Both the position numbers and the translations under genes were made by a program. A stretch of DNA of 64,000 bases, from contig CAZSDU010000013.1 in NCBI GenBank assembly GCA_964605775.1, forward strand, positions 1 through 64,000. The letters are read 5' to 3'. The DNA is from CAZSDU01 sp964605775. Its GTDB lineage: Bacteria > Bacteroidota > Bacteroidia > Bacteroidales > FEN-979. A model generated the notes under the pieces. The model ran no database searches and had not been told where the DNA came from. It saw nothing but the letters and a program-made list of their open reading frames with translations. Shown in pieces: positions 1-7,491 of this stretch (the stretch's first letter is position 1; every line of letters begins with the position of its first letter).

Positions 1-162
1 GTATTCACGGCAACGGAAAACATGAAAGCTTCCATGTACTGGACTTCCACAACCAACTATGAAAAACCTTTGGCCAGGGGGATCAATATATTCAATCCTT
101 CCGTATCTTTGTATGAAAGTTCAAAATCCAATGCCTTTCCTCTCAGGTGCGTAAAAGATTAA
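1..162 (+). CDS. C-terminal end of a FISUMP-domain surface protein (partial)
   Basis: The reading frame is open from base 1 and ends at a TAA at 160-162, giving the last 53 residues of a protein whose start lies outside the window. The residues (…SMYWTSTTNYEKPLARGI…FPLRCVKD) match the last 54 residues of the next gene almost position for position. This is the end of the Fibrobacter succinogenes major paralogous (FISUMP) domain, known from secreted proteins of Fibrobacter and Bacteroidota. Only seven bases separate it from the next gene, so the two look like a tandem duplication in one transcription unit. Function beyond a surface or secreted role cannot be given. Confidence 0.85.
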   Translation, partial: VFTATENMKASMYWTSTTNYEKPLARGINIFNPSVSLYESSKSNAFPLRCVKD

Positions 163-169
163 TAACGAA

Positions 170-3100
170 ATGGCAGAGAAGTGGCTAAAATATGTGTTGA
201 TGTGGTCGGGGATGCTTTCCCCCTTCCTCCTTTTCGGTCAGTTGACAGTGACCAAAGGGTCCAGCATCAGCATGACCCCGGAGCAATTTATCAGCACTTA
301 CCTGCTCGGAACCGGTATCAATGTAATTCCCGGAACAGCGAAATTTAACGGCAGCACGGCTGCCATTAACACCCATTCAACCAATGAAGCCAACCAGATC
401 GGCAATTTCACCACCACCGGAACTGCTCAGACCAAGCTGGGACTTTCCGGAGGCGTTATTTTGAGTTCAGGTAATGTGGCCAGTGCGGTTACAGGGAATT
501 GCCTTCCCCTGGAAAACTGCCCGAATTCAAGCACAACTACGAATTCAGGCAGCGATCCTGATCTCAATGTCCTGATGGCACCCGCAGCATCACAAGATAA
601 ATGTATCCTTGAATTCGATTTTCAACCTGAGACCGATGTTGTTACTTTCAGATATGTCTTTTCTTCAGAAGAATTTGATAATTATTGCAATTCATATAAT
701 GATGCCTTTGGTTTTCTGATCAGCGGACCTGGTTGCGGTACAACTCCTCCTAACCTCTTCACGAACAATGCAGAGAATATTGCTTTCCTCCCGCTTAGCT
801 CCAATTATGTGACCATTAATAATATCTGTGCCAATAAAATCATGTATTCCTGGTGCAATGTAACAACACCCAATTGTGGTTCAGGAAGTGGTCCTGAATT
901 TTCCTATAACCGGTTCACCAATGTTTTTACTGCCACCAAGACGGTCACTCCCTGTGCCATTTACCATATGAAGATTGTCCTGGGTGATGCAGGGGATACG
1001 CAATATGATTCCGGTGTTTTCCTGGAGGAAAACAGTTTTTCAAGCAACAATATCACTTTCAATAACACTTACAGCATCCCCACTTTGGGCGAGAACATGA
1101 TCGAGGGTTGCAGCAATGCCACGGTCACTTTCGCGATCGCCGATCCAAAAACCACCGACTATGTTGCCGATTACACTTTGGGGGGAAGCGCTACCCCTGA
1201 CGGGCCCGCCGTATCTGACCCTGACTACGGCATCACCCCTCTGCCCAGCGGCACGCCAGTGCCCACCAGCATCACGATCCTGGCCGGAGAAACACAGGCC
1301 AATCTTGTGTTATATGCTTACCAGGATGCCAATGATCCGGAAGGAGATGAAACGGTCAGCTTTACGGTAACCAACTATACCTGTTCCGGCAGTTCCAGCA
1401 ATACCAATACCCTGATCATCAAAAATAATCCAAGTCTTGGTGTCCAGATTGATCCGTTACCTGCCTTCTGCCTTGGCGAGTCAGTTAGTTTGAATGCTTC
1501 GGTTGCAGGGGGACAACCGGTTTATGCATTTACCTGGAATGATGGTTCGACAGAGAATCCCCATACCGTTACACCGGTTCTGGGTAATAACACCTATTCC
1601 GTCAATGTTACGGATGGATGTTCGGCCACAGCTAGTGATGATATCCTGGTGGTGGGGAATCCTCCTCCGTTTCTGACTTTTCCGCCTCTTTCCGCGGTTT
1701 GTATCAATTCCTCCGGATTTACGCTGAATACCGCTAGCCCGGCGGGAGGTATCTATTCCGGTCCGGGCGTAACAGGGGGAATGTTTATTCCCGCTACAGC
1801 CGGCGCGGGTGTCCATACCCTCACCTATACGTATAGCGATGTAAACGGATGTGAGAATTCCATCAACCAAAATATCACTGTGCATACGCTACCTATCGTT
1901 AGCCTCCCTGTTTTTCAGTCCCTGTGTGTCAATGCTTCCCCGGTGATATTAAGCGGGGGAACTCCGCTGGGTGGTATTTATTCCGGTCCGGGTGTGGTCA
2001 GCGGGATGTTCAATCCTTCAGTTGCAGGTGAGGGAACGCATTCCATTACCTATACTTATACCGATGGGAATGGCTGTACAAATACAGCAAACAATACCAT
2101 TTTCGTGCATGGTTTACCGGTTGTTACCCTAGCGGATTTCAGCGGCATTTGTGTCAATGCCGCTGCCATTGTGCTTTCCGGGGGGCTTCCTGCCGGAGGG
2201 AGCTTTTCAGGGACCGGGGTCAGTTCCGGGAACTTCAACCCTGCCCTTGCCGGCGCAGGAAGCCATCTCATCACTTACACTTTTACCGATGGGAACAATT
2301 GTACAAATTTTACATCCAAACCCATACAGGTTTATGCACTGCCGGTGATCAATTTCGGCAACCTGCCCGCTTTATGTGTGGATCATCCTCCCATTGTTCT
2401 GTCGGGGGCTTCCCCTCCGGGTGGAAATTATTCCGGACCAGGTGTGGTTTCAGGCATGTTCAATCCCGGACTTGCCGGACCGGGGACCCATGTAATCACT
2501 TACACTTATACCGATGCCAACGGATGTGTCAACTCAGCCTCCGGCAATATTCTTGTGAATCCATTACCCACAGTCACCCTGGCGGATTTCTCTGAAGTGT
2601 GTGTCAATTCGGCTCCGGTTACTTTATCTGGAGGGATACCAACCGGTGGAACCTATTCGGGTAGCGGTGTCAGCGGGGGTATTTTTAACCCGCTTACCGC
2701 TGGGACAGGAAGCCATTTGATCACCTATTCTTATACCGATGGCAATGGCTGTACCAATTTCACTTCCAAAGCAATACTGGTCAATCCTTTACCCCTGGTC
2801 GATTTTAGCGGCCCTGTTGTTCCTGAAGCCGTTTGTCAGGACTACCCCACCCCATCGCGATATCAGGTTACAGCCAGTCCGTTGACCACTTATACCTGGT
2901 CACTTCCTCCTCCCTATGATGACAAAGGAATAGTGAGTCCTGTTGCAGGATTTCCCAATATGGCCGATGTAAGCTGGACAGGTACGGGTTCCGCTCAAGT
3001 CAAGCTGCAGGCCGTCTCGGATAAAGGCTGTCTGGATTCCAGAACCAAAGATATCCAAATCAATGCAAAACCCGTAGTTGCCCTTTCGGCCTGTTTTGAT

Positions 3101-3925
3101 CTGGTCACCACGACCAATGCCAAACCTTTTCTGCTGAAAGGCGGGACACCTCTGGGCAATGGTGGAAAATATTATATCAATACCACCGAAGTGGCGGGTA
3201 ATGTGCTGAACCCTGCCACCCTGACGGAAGGATCCCGTACCATTACCTTTACTTATACCGATGCCAATACCTGTCAGGCTTCCGCCATGCAAACCCTGAC
3301 CGTTTATCCTTCCAATGCCAATTTCCAATGCGTGAACGGGATGTTTACCGACCTCAGGAATACCGATCCGGCCACCAACAAATATCCAACCTTCCCGGTA
3401 ACGGCTAACGGTAGGACCAGCTGCTGGATGATGAAGAACCTGAACTGGGGGAGTACCATAGCCAACAGCCTCCAGCAGACCGACAACTGCATCGTGGAGC
3501 GTTATTGCTCTCCCAACGATAACAACTGTTCTTCCTATGGATCCTTGTTCCAGTGGGATGAACTGATGCAATACGGGAGCACGCCGGGATGGTCAAAAGG
3601 CGTTTGTCCCCCGGGTTGGCATGTGCCCACGGCCATTGAATGGCAGGACCTTATTGATGCTTACCAGGGTAACGCCATTGCCGCGGGCGCTTTAAAGGAC
3701 CTTGTCATTGCAACAGGATTTAAAGGATTGCTTAACGGAATGTTGTATTACGGTAATACCTGGGCATTTACTGCCACCGATAACCTGAGCGCTTCCATGT
3801 TCTGGACTTCCACGACCAATGGGGAAAAGCCGGTGGCCAGGGGGATCAATGCTACCAATCCTTCCGTTTCATGGTATGAAAGCTCGAAAAGCAGCGCTTT
3901 CCCGCTGAGGTGTGTGAAAGATTAG
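170..3925 (+). CDS. Large secreted protein: choice-of-anchor L, Calx-beta-like, five 75-aa repeats, FISUMP domain
   Basis: The protein has 1251 residues. Residues 1-24 form a signal peptide (basic start, hydrophobic core, FGQ cleavage region). About 25-300 resembles the choice-of-anchor L domain (FRYVFSSEEFDNY motif). About 305-420 looks Calx-beta-like (ATVTFAIADP, then DPEGDETVSFTV). A PKD-like stretch follows, then five repeats of exactly 75 residues (about 511-885) with the pattern CVN…LSGG…GGxYSGPGV…FNP…AG.G.H.ITYTYTDxNGC. After two more PKD-like segments, residues about 1060-1251 form a FISUMP domain (GVCPPGWHVPTAIEWQDL, ending FPLRCVKD). No standard T9SS tail follows, so the export route past the inner membrane is unclear. 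The role is probably cell-surface binding (inference). It follows a paralogue by seven bases. Confidence 0.85.
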   Translation: MAEKWLKYVLMWSGMLSPFLLFGQLTVTKGSSISMTPEQFISTYLLGTGINVIPGTAKFNGSTAAINTHSTNEANQIGNFTTTGTAQTKLGLSGGVILSSGNVASAVTGNCLPLENCPNSSTTTNSGSDPDLNVLMAPAASQDKCILEFDFQPETDVVTFRYVFSSEEFDNYCNSYNDAFGFLISGPGCGTTPPNLFTNNAENIAFLPLSSNYVTINNICANKIMYSWCNVTTPNCGSGSGPEFSYNRFTNVFTATKTVTPCAIYHMKIVLGDAGDTQYDSGVFLEENSFSSNNITFNNTYSIPTLGENMIEGCSNATVTFAIADPKTTDYVADYTLGGSATPDGPAVSDPDYGITPLPSGTPVPTSITILAGETQANLVLYAYQDANDPEGDETVSFTVTNYTCSGSSSNTNTLIIKNNPSLGVQIDPLPAFCLGESVSLNASVAGGQPVYAFTWNDGSTENPHTVTPVLGNNTYSVNVTDGCSATASDDILVVGNPPPFLTFPPLSAVCINSSGFTLNTASPAGGIYSGPGVTGGMFIPATAGAGVHTLTYTYSDVNGCENSINQNITVHTLPIVSLPVFQSLCVNASPVILSGGTPLGGIYSGPGVVSGMFNPSVAGEGTHSITYTYTDGNGCTNTANNTIFVHGLPVVTLADFSGICVNAAAIVLSGGLPAGGSFSGTGVSSGNFNPALAGAGSHLITYTFTDGNNCTNFTSKPIQVYALPVINFGNLPALCVDHPPIVLSGASPPGGNYSGPGVVSGMFNPGLAGPGTHVITYTYTDANGCVNSASGNILVNPLPTVTLADFSEVCVNSAPVTLSGGIPTGGTYSGSGVSGGIFNPLTAGTGSHLITYSYTDGNGCTNFTSKAILVNPLPLVDFSGPVVPEAVCQDYPTPSRYQVTASPLTTYTWSLPPPYDDKGIVSPVAGFPNMADVSWTGTGSAQVKLQAVSDKGCLDSRTKDIQINAKPVVALSACFDLVTTTNAKPFLLKGGTPLGNGGKYYINTTEVAGNVLNPATLTEGSRTITFTYTDANTCQASAMQTLTVYPSNANFQCVNGMFTDLRNTDPATNKYPTFPVTANGRTSCWMMKNLNWGSTIANSLQQTDNCIVERYCSPNDNNCSSYGSLFQWDELMQYGSTPGWSKGVCPPGWHVPTAIEWQDLIDAYQGNAIAAGALKDLVIATGFKGLLNGMLYYGNTWAFTATDNLSASMFWTSTTNGEKPVARGINATNPSVSWYESSKSSAFPLRCVKD
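1700..2824 (+). repeat. Five in-frame 225-bp repeats inside the surface protein
   Basis: Copies begin at the conserved Cys codon at 1700, 1925, 2150, 2375 and 2600, so every period is exactly 225 bases (75 residues). The copies differ at many positions but keep the Cys, the GGxYSGPGV turn and the TYTYTDxNGC end. The constant length with diverged sequence points to old duplication held by structure rather than recent slippage. Confidence 0.85.
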
Positions 3926-3953
3926 AACATTAAAGTGGAGAAACAGCAAAACG

Positions 3954-4466
3954 GTGGAATTTAAACTTTCAAGATGTGTGTTACGTCCCTGGCGTTCTGA
4001 GGATGCTGAATCCCTGGTATTTCATGCGAACAATCCAAAAGTTGCCTGTAATCTTAGAGACGGATTTCCTTTTCCTTACACCCCGGAACATGCCAGCCAA
4101 TGGTTGCAAAACGCAATAAAGGAAGAAAAGAACTTTCTTTTTGCCATTGATATTGATGGCGAAGCTGTCGGCGGCATCGGGATCATCCCGGGGAATGATG
4201 TTTACAGGCTTAGCGCCGAGATCGGATACTGGTTAAGCGAAGCATACTGGAACCGGGGAATCATGACTGAAGCGGTCACGACCCTGGTCGGATGGGCCTT
4301 TGAGCATTTGCAAGTGATCCGGATATACGCGGGAATATTCGCGAAGAACAAAGCTTCTGCAAGGCTGCTTGAAAAAGCCGGATTCAAATTGGAAGCCATC
4401 CATACAAATGCGGTAATAAAAAACGACCAGATCATGGACGAATATCTTTATGCTCTATTGAAGTGA
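3954..4466 (+). CDS. GNAT family N-acetyltransferase (RimJ/RimL-like)
   Basis: The 170-residue protein matches the RimJ/RimL branch of GNAT acetyltransferases, which move an acetyl group from acetyl-CoA to an amine. Visible marks are the opening LSRCVLRPWRSEDAESL, the GGIGI strand, EIGYWLSEAYWNRGIMTEA (acetyl-CoA loop region) and NKASARLLEKAGF near the end. The start is a GTG at 3954 with TGGAG about 13 bases upstream; no in-frame ATG fits the conserved N-terminus. It lies 28 bases after the surface protein and may be read with it. Substrate cannot be told from sequence. It acts in the cytoplasm. Confidence 0.88.
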   Translation: MEFKLSRCVLRPWRSEDAESLVFHANNPKVACNLRDGFPFPYTPEHASQWLQNAIKEEKNFLFAIDIDGEAVGGIGIIPGNDVYRLSAEIGYWLSEAYWNRGIMTEAVTTLVGWAFEHLQVIRIYAGIFAKNKASARLLEKAGFKLEAIHTNAVIKNDQIMDEYLYALLK

Positions 4467-4615
4467 GGATTTACTGATTCAGCCCAATCCACTGCCTGAA
4501 AAAATCCCTTGGGCTCTGTAATTATAAAAAAGTGCCGGCTTGTTATTAGGATAATCATCACCATTGTAGAAGGTATTTTTTGGGTAAATGCTCCATTTTA
4601 TTTTATGTTTGGTAT

Positions 4616-4623
4616 TATATTTG
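4616..4623 (+). promoter_or_regulatory. Putative -7 promoter element TATATTTG
   Basis: Exact match to the Bacteroidota TAnnTTTG -7 consensus, 33 bases before the ATG at 4657. No good -33 TTTG at the usual spacing was found, so this is a moderate call. Confidence 0.5.
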
Positions 4624-4656
4624 CTGTTTATCAGTACACTTGAAATCTAAAAAACC

Positions 4657-5103
4657 ATGAAAAAATTATTCTTTCTGACCCTTGGAGTTTTTATTTTCTT
4701 CCAAATCGCTGCACAGAAGAACACCGAAATTCAGACCTCCCAACTCCCCCAGTTAACCCAGGATTACCTGAAAGATTTTATGCCGGATTCGAAAGTTTAC
4801 AAAGCCTATAAGGTGGTTGACAATGGGGAGGTTTCCTATGCCGTTGGCGTTCTTGTCAATAATGACAAGCGGATTTTAATTTTTGACCAGGAAGGAAAAT
4901 TTGTAAAAAAGGGCGACCGCAGGGATCGTGCGCGAGTAAAACAAGATTTACAGAAACAACAACAGGAAACCGGAAAAGATCAACAGCAAATGCAGACCAA
5001 GCAATCCGGTCAATCCATCAAGAAAACTGAAACAAATCAACTGGCAAAGCCTCAACAGGAGATACAGTCCAACCAGGAGATAAAAACGGATCCCAAAAAA
5101 TAA
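4657..5103 (+). CDS. PepSY-like exported protein with Gln-rich tail
   Basis: This is a 148-residue protein with a clear signal peptide (MKKLFFLTLGVFIFFQIAAQ). Residues about 30-90 (LPQLTQDYLKDFMPDSKVYKAYKV…ILIFDQEGKFVKKGD) resemble the PepSY-like/BLIP-like domain common in Bacteroidota periplasmic proteins, where a short helix precedes a small beta sheet ending in FDxxGxw. From residue about 95 on the chain is low complexity, rich in Gln and Lys, and probably disordered. It is ten bases ahead of the haem-motif lipoprotein and likely co-transcribed with it. The biochemical role is unknown; the domain assignment is by pattern only. Confidence 0.65.
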   Translation: MKKLFFLTLGVFIFFQIAAQKNTEIQTSQLPQLTQDYLKDFMPDSKVYKAYKVVDNGEVSYAVGVLVNNDKRILIFDQEGKFVKKGDRRDRARVKQDLQKQQQETGKDQQQMQTKQSGQSIKKTETNQLAKPQQEIQSNQEIKTDPKK

Positions 5104-5113
5104 GACAAAGAAT

Positions 5114-5581
5114 ATGAGAAATTTATTCTTTTTAATTGGATTAATGCTATTGAGTTTCATAATCCTTTATGGATGTAAGAAAACCAGCAACGACACTTCA
5201 ACCCAATCAAAACATCATGAAACCAAGAGTCATAATAATGGAACTTCATGTTTAAGCTGTCATTCCTCAGGCGGTACGGCCAGCAAATTTCAATGGATCA
5301 TGGCCGGTTCTGTGTATCAAAACGGTGAAGTTTCCGCTAGTCCCAATGGGATGATTTACTTATGGTCAGGGGTTAGTGGCACCGGCGATCTGAAAGCCAC
5401 CTTGCAAGTTGACGGTCTGGGTAACTTCTTTACTACTGCTTCTGTCATGCCCTCCTCCCCTGTCTATCCACAGGTAATCAATGCCACGGGCAGTGCGTTC
5501 AAAAACATGCCCCTTCCCATCACCAGCGGAAACTGCAATGGATGTCACGGGGTAAGTACCGGAAAGATCTGGGTATATTAG
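5114..5581 (+). CDS. Lipoprotein with two CxxCH haem-binding motifs
   Basis: The 155-residue protein starts with a hydrophobic leader and a lipobox (LYGC, Cys21), so it should be a lipoprotein. Two c-type haem motifs are present, CLSCH at 46-50 and CNGCH at 141-145, one at each end of a roughly 90-residue Gly/Ser-rich middle that looks like a small beta sandwich (GSVYQNGEVSASPNGMIYLWSG…). A small dihaem electron carrier or redox sensor is the natural inference. I do not recognise the exact family. It follows the PepSY-like gene by ten bases and converges on ftcD, whose 3' end carries a likely terminator for this transcript. Confidence 0.72.
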   Translation: MRNLFFLIGLMLLSFIILYGCKKTSNDTSTQSKHHETKSHNNGTSCLSCHSSGGTASKFQWIMAGSVYQNGEVSASPNGMIYLWSGVSGTGDLKATLQVDGLGNFFTTASVMPSSPVYPQVINATGSAFKNMPLPITSGNCNGCHGVSTGKIWVY

Positions 5582-5589
5582 TACTACCC

Positions 5590-7275
5590 TCAGGAAATTT
5601 TAGCCTGAACGGCTGCAAGAATTTTTTCTTCAGCCGTTTTTGTTTTTTGAACGATTTCCCCGGCCTTATACAGGATGTCTTCCAGAAAAGCCTTATCTTT
5701 CAGGCTTGAACCATTCACTTTGACATTGAGGTAGGCGCCGATCACGGCAGAACGGGCACATAGCGCCCCGACACCGGCATCGGTCACTGAATTCGGATTC
5801 CCGACTTCCACCATAGCGCTGATGATCTCGAGGGATTCATAAGCTTTCTGCATGGTTTTAAAAGGCACTTCCATGGCATAACGGGTGGCCTCCTGAATGG
5901 CAGATGAACGCGCTGCTTTTTCTTCTTCATTCCCCTTGGGGAGACTAAACGCATCCATGATCCGGTTAAAAGAGCGGGTATCTTCATCTACCAGGAAAAG
6001 TAATTCATCCTTTAGTTTCTGGCCTTTTTCTGCCCACTGGGAAAATTCCTCCCAGCGATCATCCCAACCAGGTTTATGTGAGGAAAGGTTAGCAACCATG
6101 GTGGCAAGAGAAACGCCCAGGGAAGCTAAGTAGGCAGAAACCGAGCCTCCGCCGGGAGCAGGTGATTCCGACGCTGTTTCATCAGCAAAACCCTTACAGC
6201 TCAGGTCAACAAGTTTTTTCTTCCCGGGGTCGTCAAGCAGATACTCAATAATTTTTTCGTTTGGATTAAACGGTTTCAGATCATCCAGGCCAAGTGATTT
6301 GATGGCTATTTTAATCAGTTCATTTTCTGAAACTCCCACGGAACGTTGTTGCTTTCTTAAAAAGTATTTCCCTGCCTCAAGCATGGCCTTTAAGGGAATC
6401 AGCCCAACCAATTCAGAGCCACTCACCCTGAGGCCGCGTGCAGCTGCGCTTTTACATGATTCTTCAAACGCTACGTGAACCGGTGTGATACTGATATTGG
6501 TGAGGTTGATGGAAACCTGGGCAATGCCATATTCCTCAATAAACCAGCCAATCGCTTTACAAGCCCTGAGTGTTCCCGGAATCCAGATTTCATTTCCCTG
6601 ATCATCCTTTTTGATTTTTCCGGTAATGGGATTTCCTTCCCTAACCGGTCTGCCTTTCTCGCGGATATCAAAAGCCACTGCATTGGCTCTGCGCGTGGAG
6701 GTCGTATTCAGGTTGATGTTATAAGCCACCAGAAAATCCCTGGCGCCTATGGCGATGGCTCCGGTACGGGGATTGAACTTGGCCGGACCGAAATCAGGCT
6801 TCCAATGGGGGTCTTCCAGCTTTTTCGGCAAGCCTTCGTACTCACCGGCCCGGCAATTGGCAAGGTTCCTCCTTTCATCCTTAAAAGCAGCATTTTCATA
6901 GCAATAAACAGGAATCAGAAGCTCAGTGCCGACACGTTCGGCCAGTTTCCGGGCAAATTGAACGGTTTCTTCCATACTTATATTGGAAACCGGTACCAGG
7001 GGACAAACATCCGTCCCTCCAAAGCGCGGATGTTCTCCCTTATGCTTGGCCATATCGATGGTATCAGCGGCTTTCTTGATGGCCTGAAAAGCTGCTTCGA
7101 TCACGCTATCCGGGGTCCCTACAAAAGTCACTACGGTCCGGTTGGTAGCTTTACCCGGATCAACATCCAGCAGTTTTACCCCTTCAATTTTTTCAATTTC
7201 ATCGGTGATAACCTTGATCACCCCCATGTCCATTCCTTCAGAGAAGTTCGGGACACATTCAATCAGTTGTTTCAT
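5590..7275 (-). CDS. ftcD: Glutamate formimidoyltransferase / formimidotetrahydrofolate cyclodeaminase, bifunctional
   Basis: The 561-residue protein joins two folate enzymes of histidine breakdown. Residues about 1-320 are the formiminotransferase, which moves the formimino group from formiminoglutamate to tetrahydrofolate (ECVPNFSEG start; HKGEHPRFGGTDVCPLVP with the catalytic His at 82). Residues about 365-555 are the cyclodeaminase, which releases ammonia to give methenyl-THF (SPAPGGGSVSAYLASLG motif). The length and domain order match the fused form known from Bacteroidota and animals. With hutI at 9550-10800 on the same strand it forms the end of the Hut pathway, although an opposing metallopeptidase gene separates the two. 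The start ATG at 7275 fits the conserved N-terminus. Cytoplasmic. Confidence 0.96.
   Translation of the reverse strand: MKQLIECVPNFSEGMDMGVIKVITDEIEKIEGVKLLDVDPGKATNRTVVTFVGTPDSVIEAAFQAIKKAADTIDMAKHKGEHPRFGGTDVCPLVPVSNISMEETVQFARKLAERVGTELLIPVYCYENAAFKDERRNLANCRAGEYEGLPKKLEDPHWKPDFGPAKFNPRTGAIAIGARDFLVAYNINLNTTSTRRANAVAFDIREKGRPVREGNPITGKIKKDDQGNEIWIPGTLRACKAIGWFIEEYGIAQVSINLTNISITPVHVAFEESCKSAAARGLRVSGSELVGLIPLKAMLEAGKYFLRKQQRSVGVSENELIKIAIKSLGLDDLKPFNPNEKIIEYLLDDPGKKKLVDLSCKGFADETASESPAPGGGSVSAYLASLGVSLATMVANLSSHKPGWDDRWEEFSQWAEKGQKLKDELLFLVDEDTRSFNRIMDAFSLPKGNEEEKAARSSAIQEATRYAMEVPFKTMQKAYESLEIISAMVEVGNPNSVTDAGVGALCARSAVIGAYLNVKVNGSSLKDKAFLEDILYKAGEIVQKTKTAEEKILAAVQAKIS
5608..5645 (+). terminator. 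Terminator for the haem-motif lipoprotein, embedded in the 3' end of ftcD
   Basis: Arms AACGGCTG (5608-5615) and CAGCCGTT (5631-5638) pair over a 15-base loop and are followed on the plus strand by TTTTGTTTTTT. The hairpin lies 27 bases past the stop of the lipoprotein gene, inside the last codons of ftcD on the other strand. Confidence 0.7.
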
Positions 7276-7459
7276 GTGTTAATAATTTTATATTTCATTG
7301 CCAAATGGAATACCCATAATTAACATTAACGGTTTGCATGAGCATTGTTCTTGTGGGCATTTCATAATAAATATCAAGGTAATGAAAGAGCGAAACAGCA
7401 AAAAAGATCAACCGCTTTTCGTCTTCAGGTTTATGCTTGCAAAAATAGTCATTTCTGAG

Positions 7460-7467
7460 TATTTTTG
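7460..7467 (+). promoter_or_regulatory. Putative -7 promoter element TATTTTTG
   Basis: Exact match to TAnnTTTG, 24 bases before the ATG at 7492. It supports that ATG as the start rather than the in-frame codon at 7465, which lies within the element. Confidence 0.55.
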
Positions 7468-7491
7468 CTTCTTAAATCAAAAACCTGTCTT

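Noticed and set aside
2900..3571. Long minus-strand open frame (223 codons) inside the first surface protein gene
   Set aside because: It lies fully opposite a well-supported coding region, has no recognisable domain, and is rich in Gly/Ile as expected for an antisense shadow.
4481..4515. AGCCCAA/TTGGGCT inverted repeat after the acetyltransferase gene
   Set aside because: Arms are only seven bases with a 21-base loop and no T-run; too weak to call.
4479..4640. Minus-strand open frame of about 50 codons in the gap before the PepSY-like gene (residues such as NTFYNGDDYPNNKPALFYNY)
   Set aside because: It has no clear start or ribosome-binding site, overlaps the promoter of the next gene, and matches no family I know. 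It could be a gene remnant but cannot be supported.
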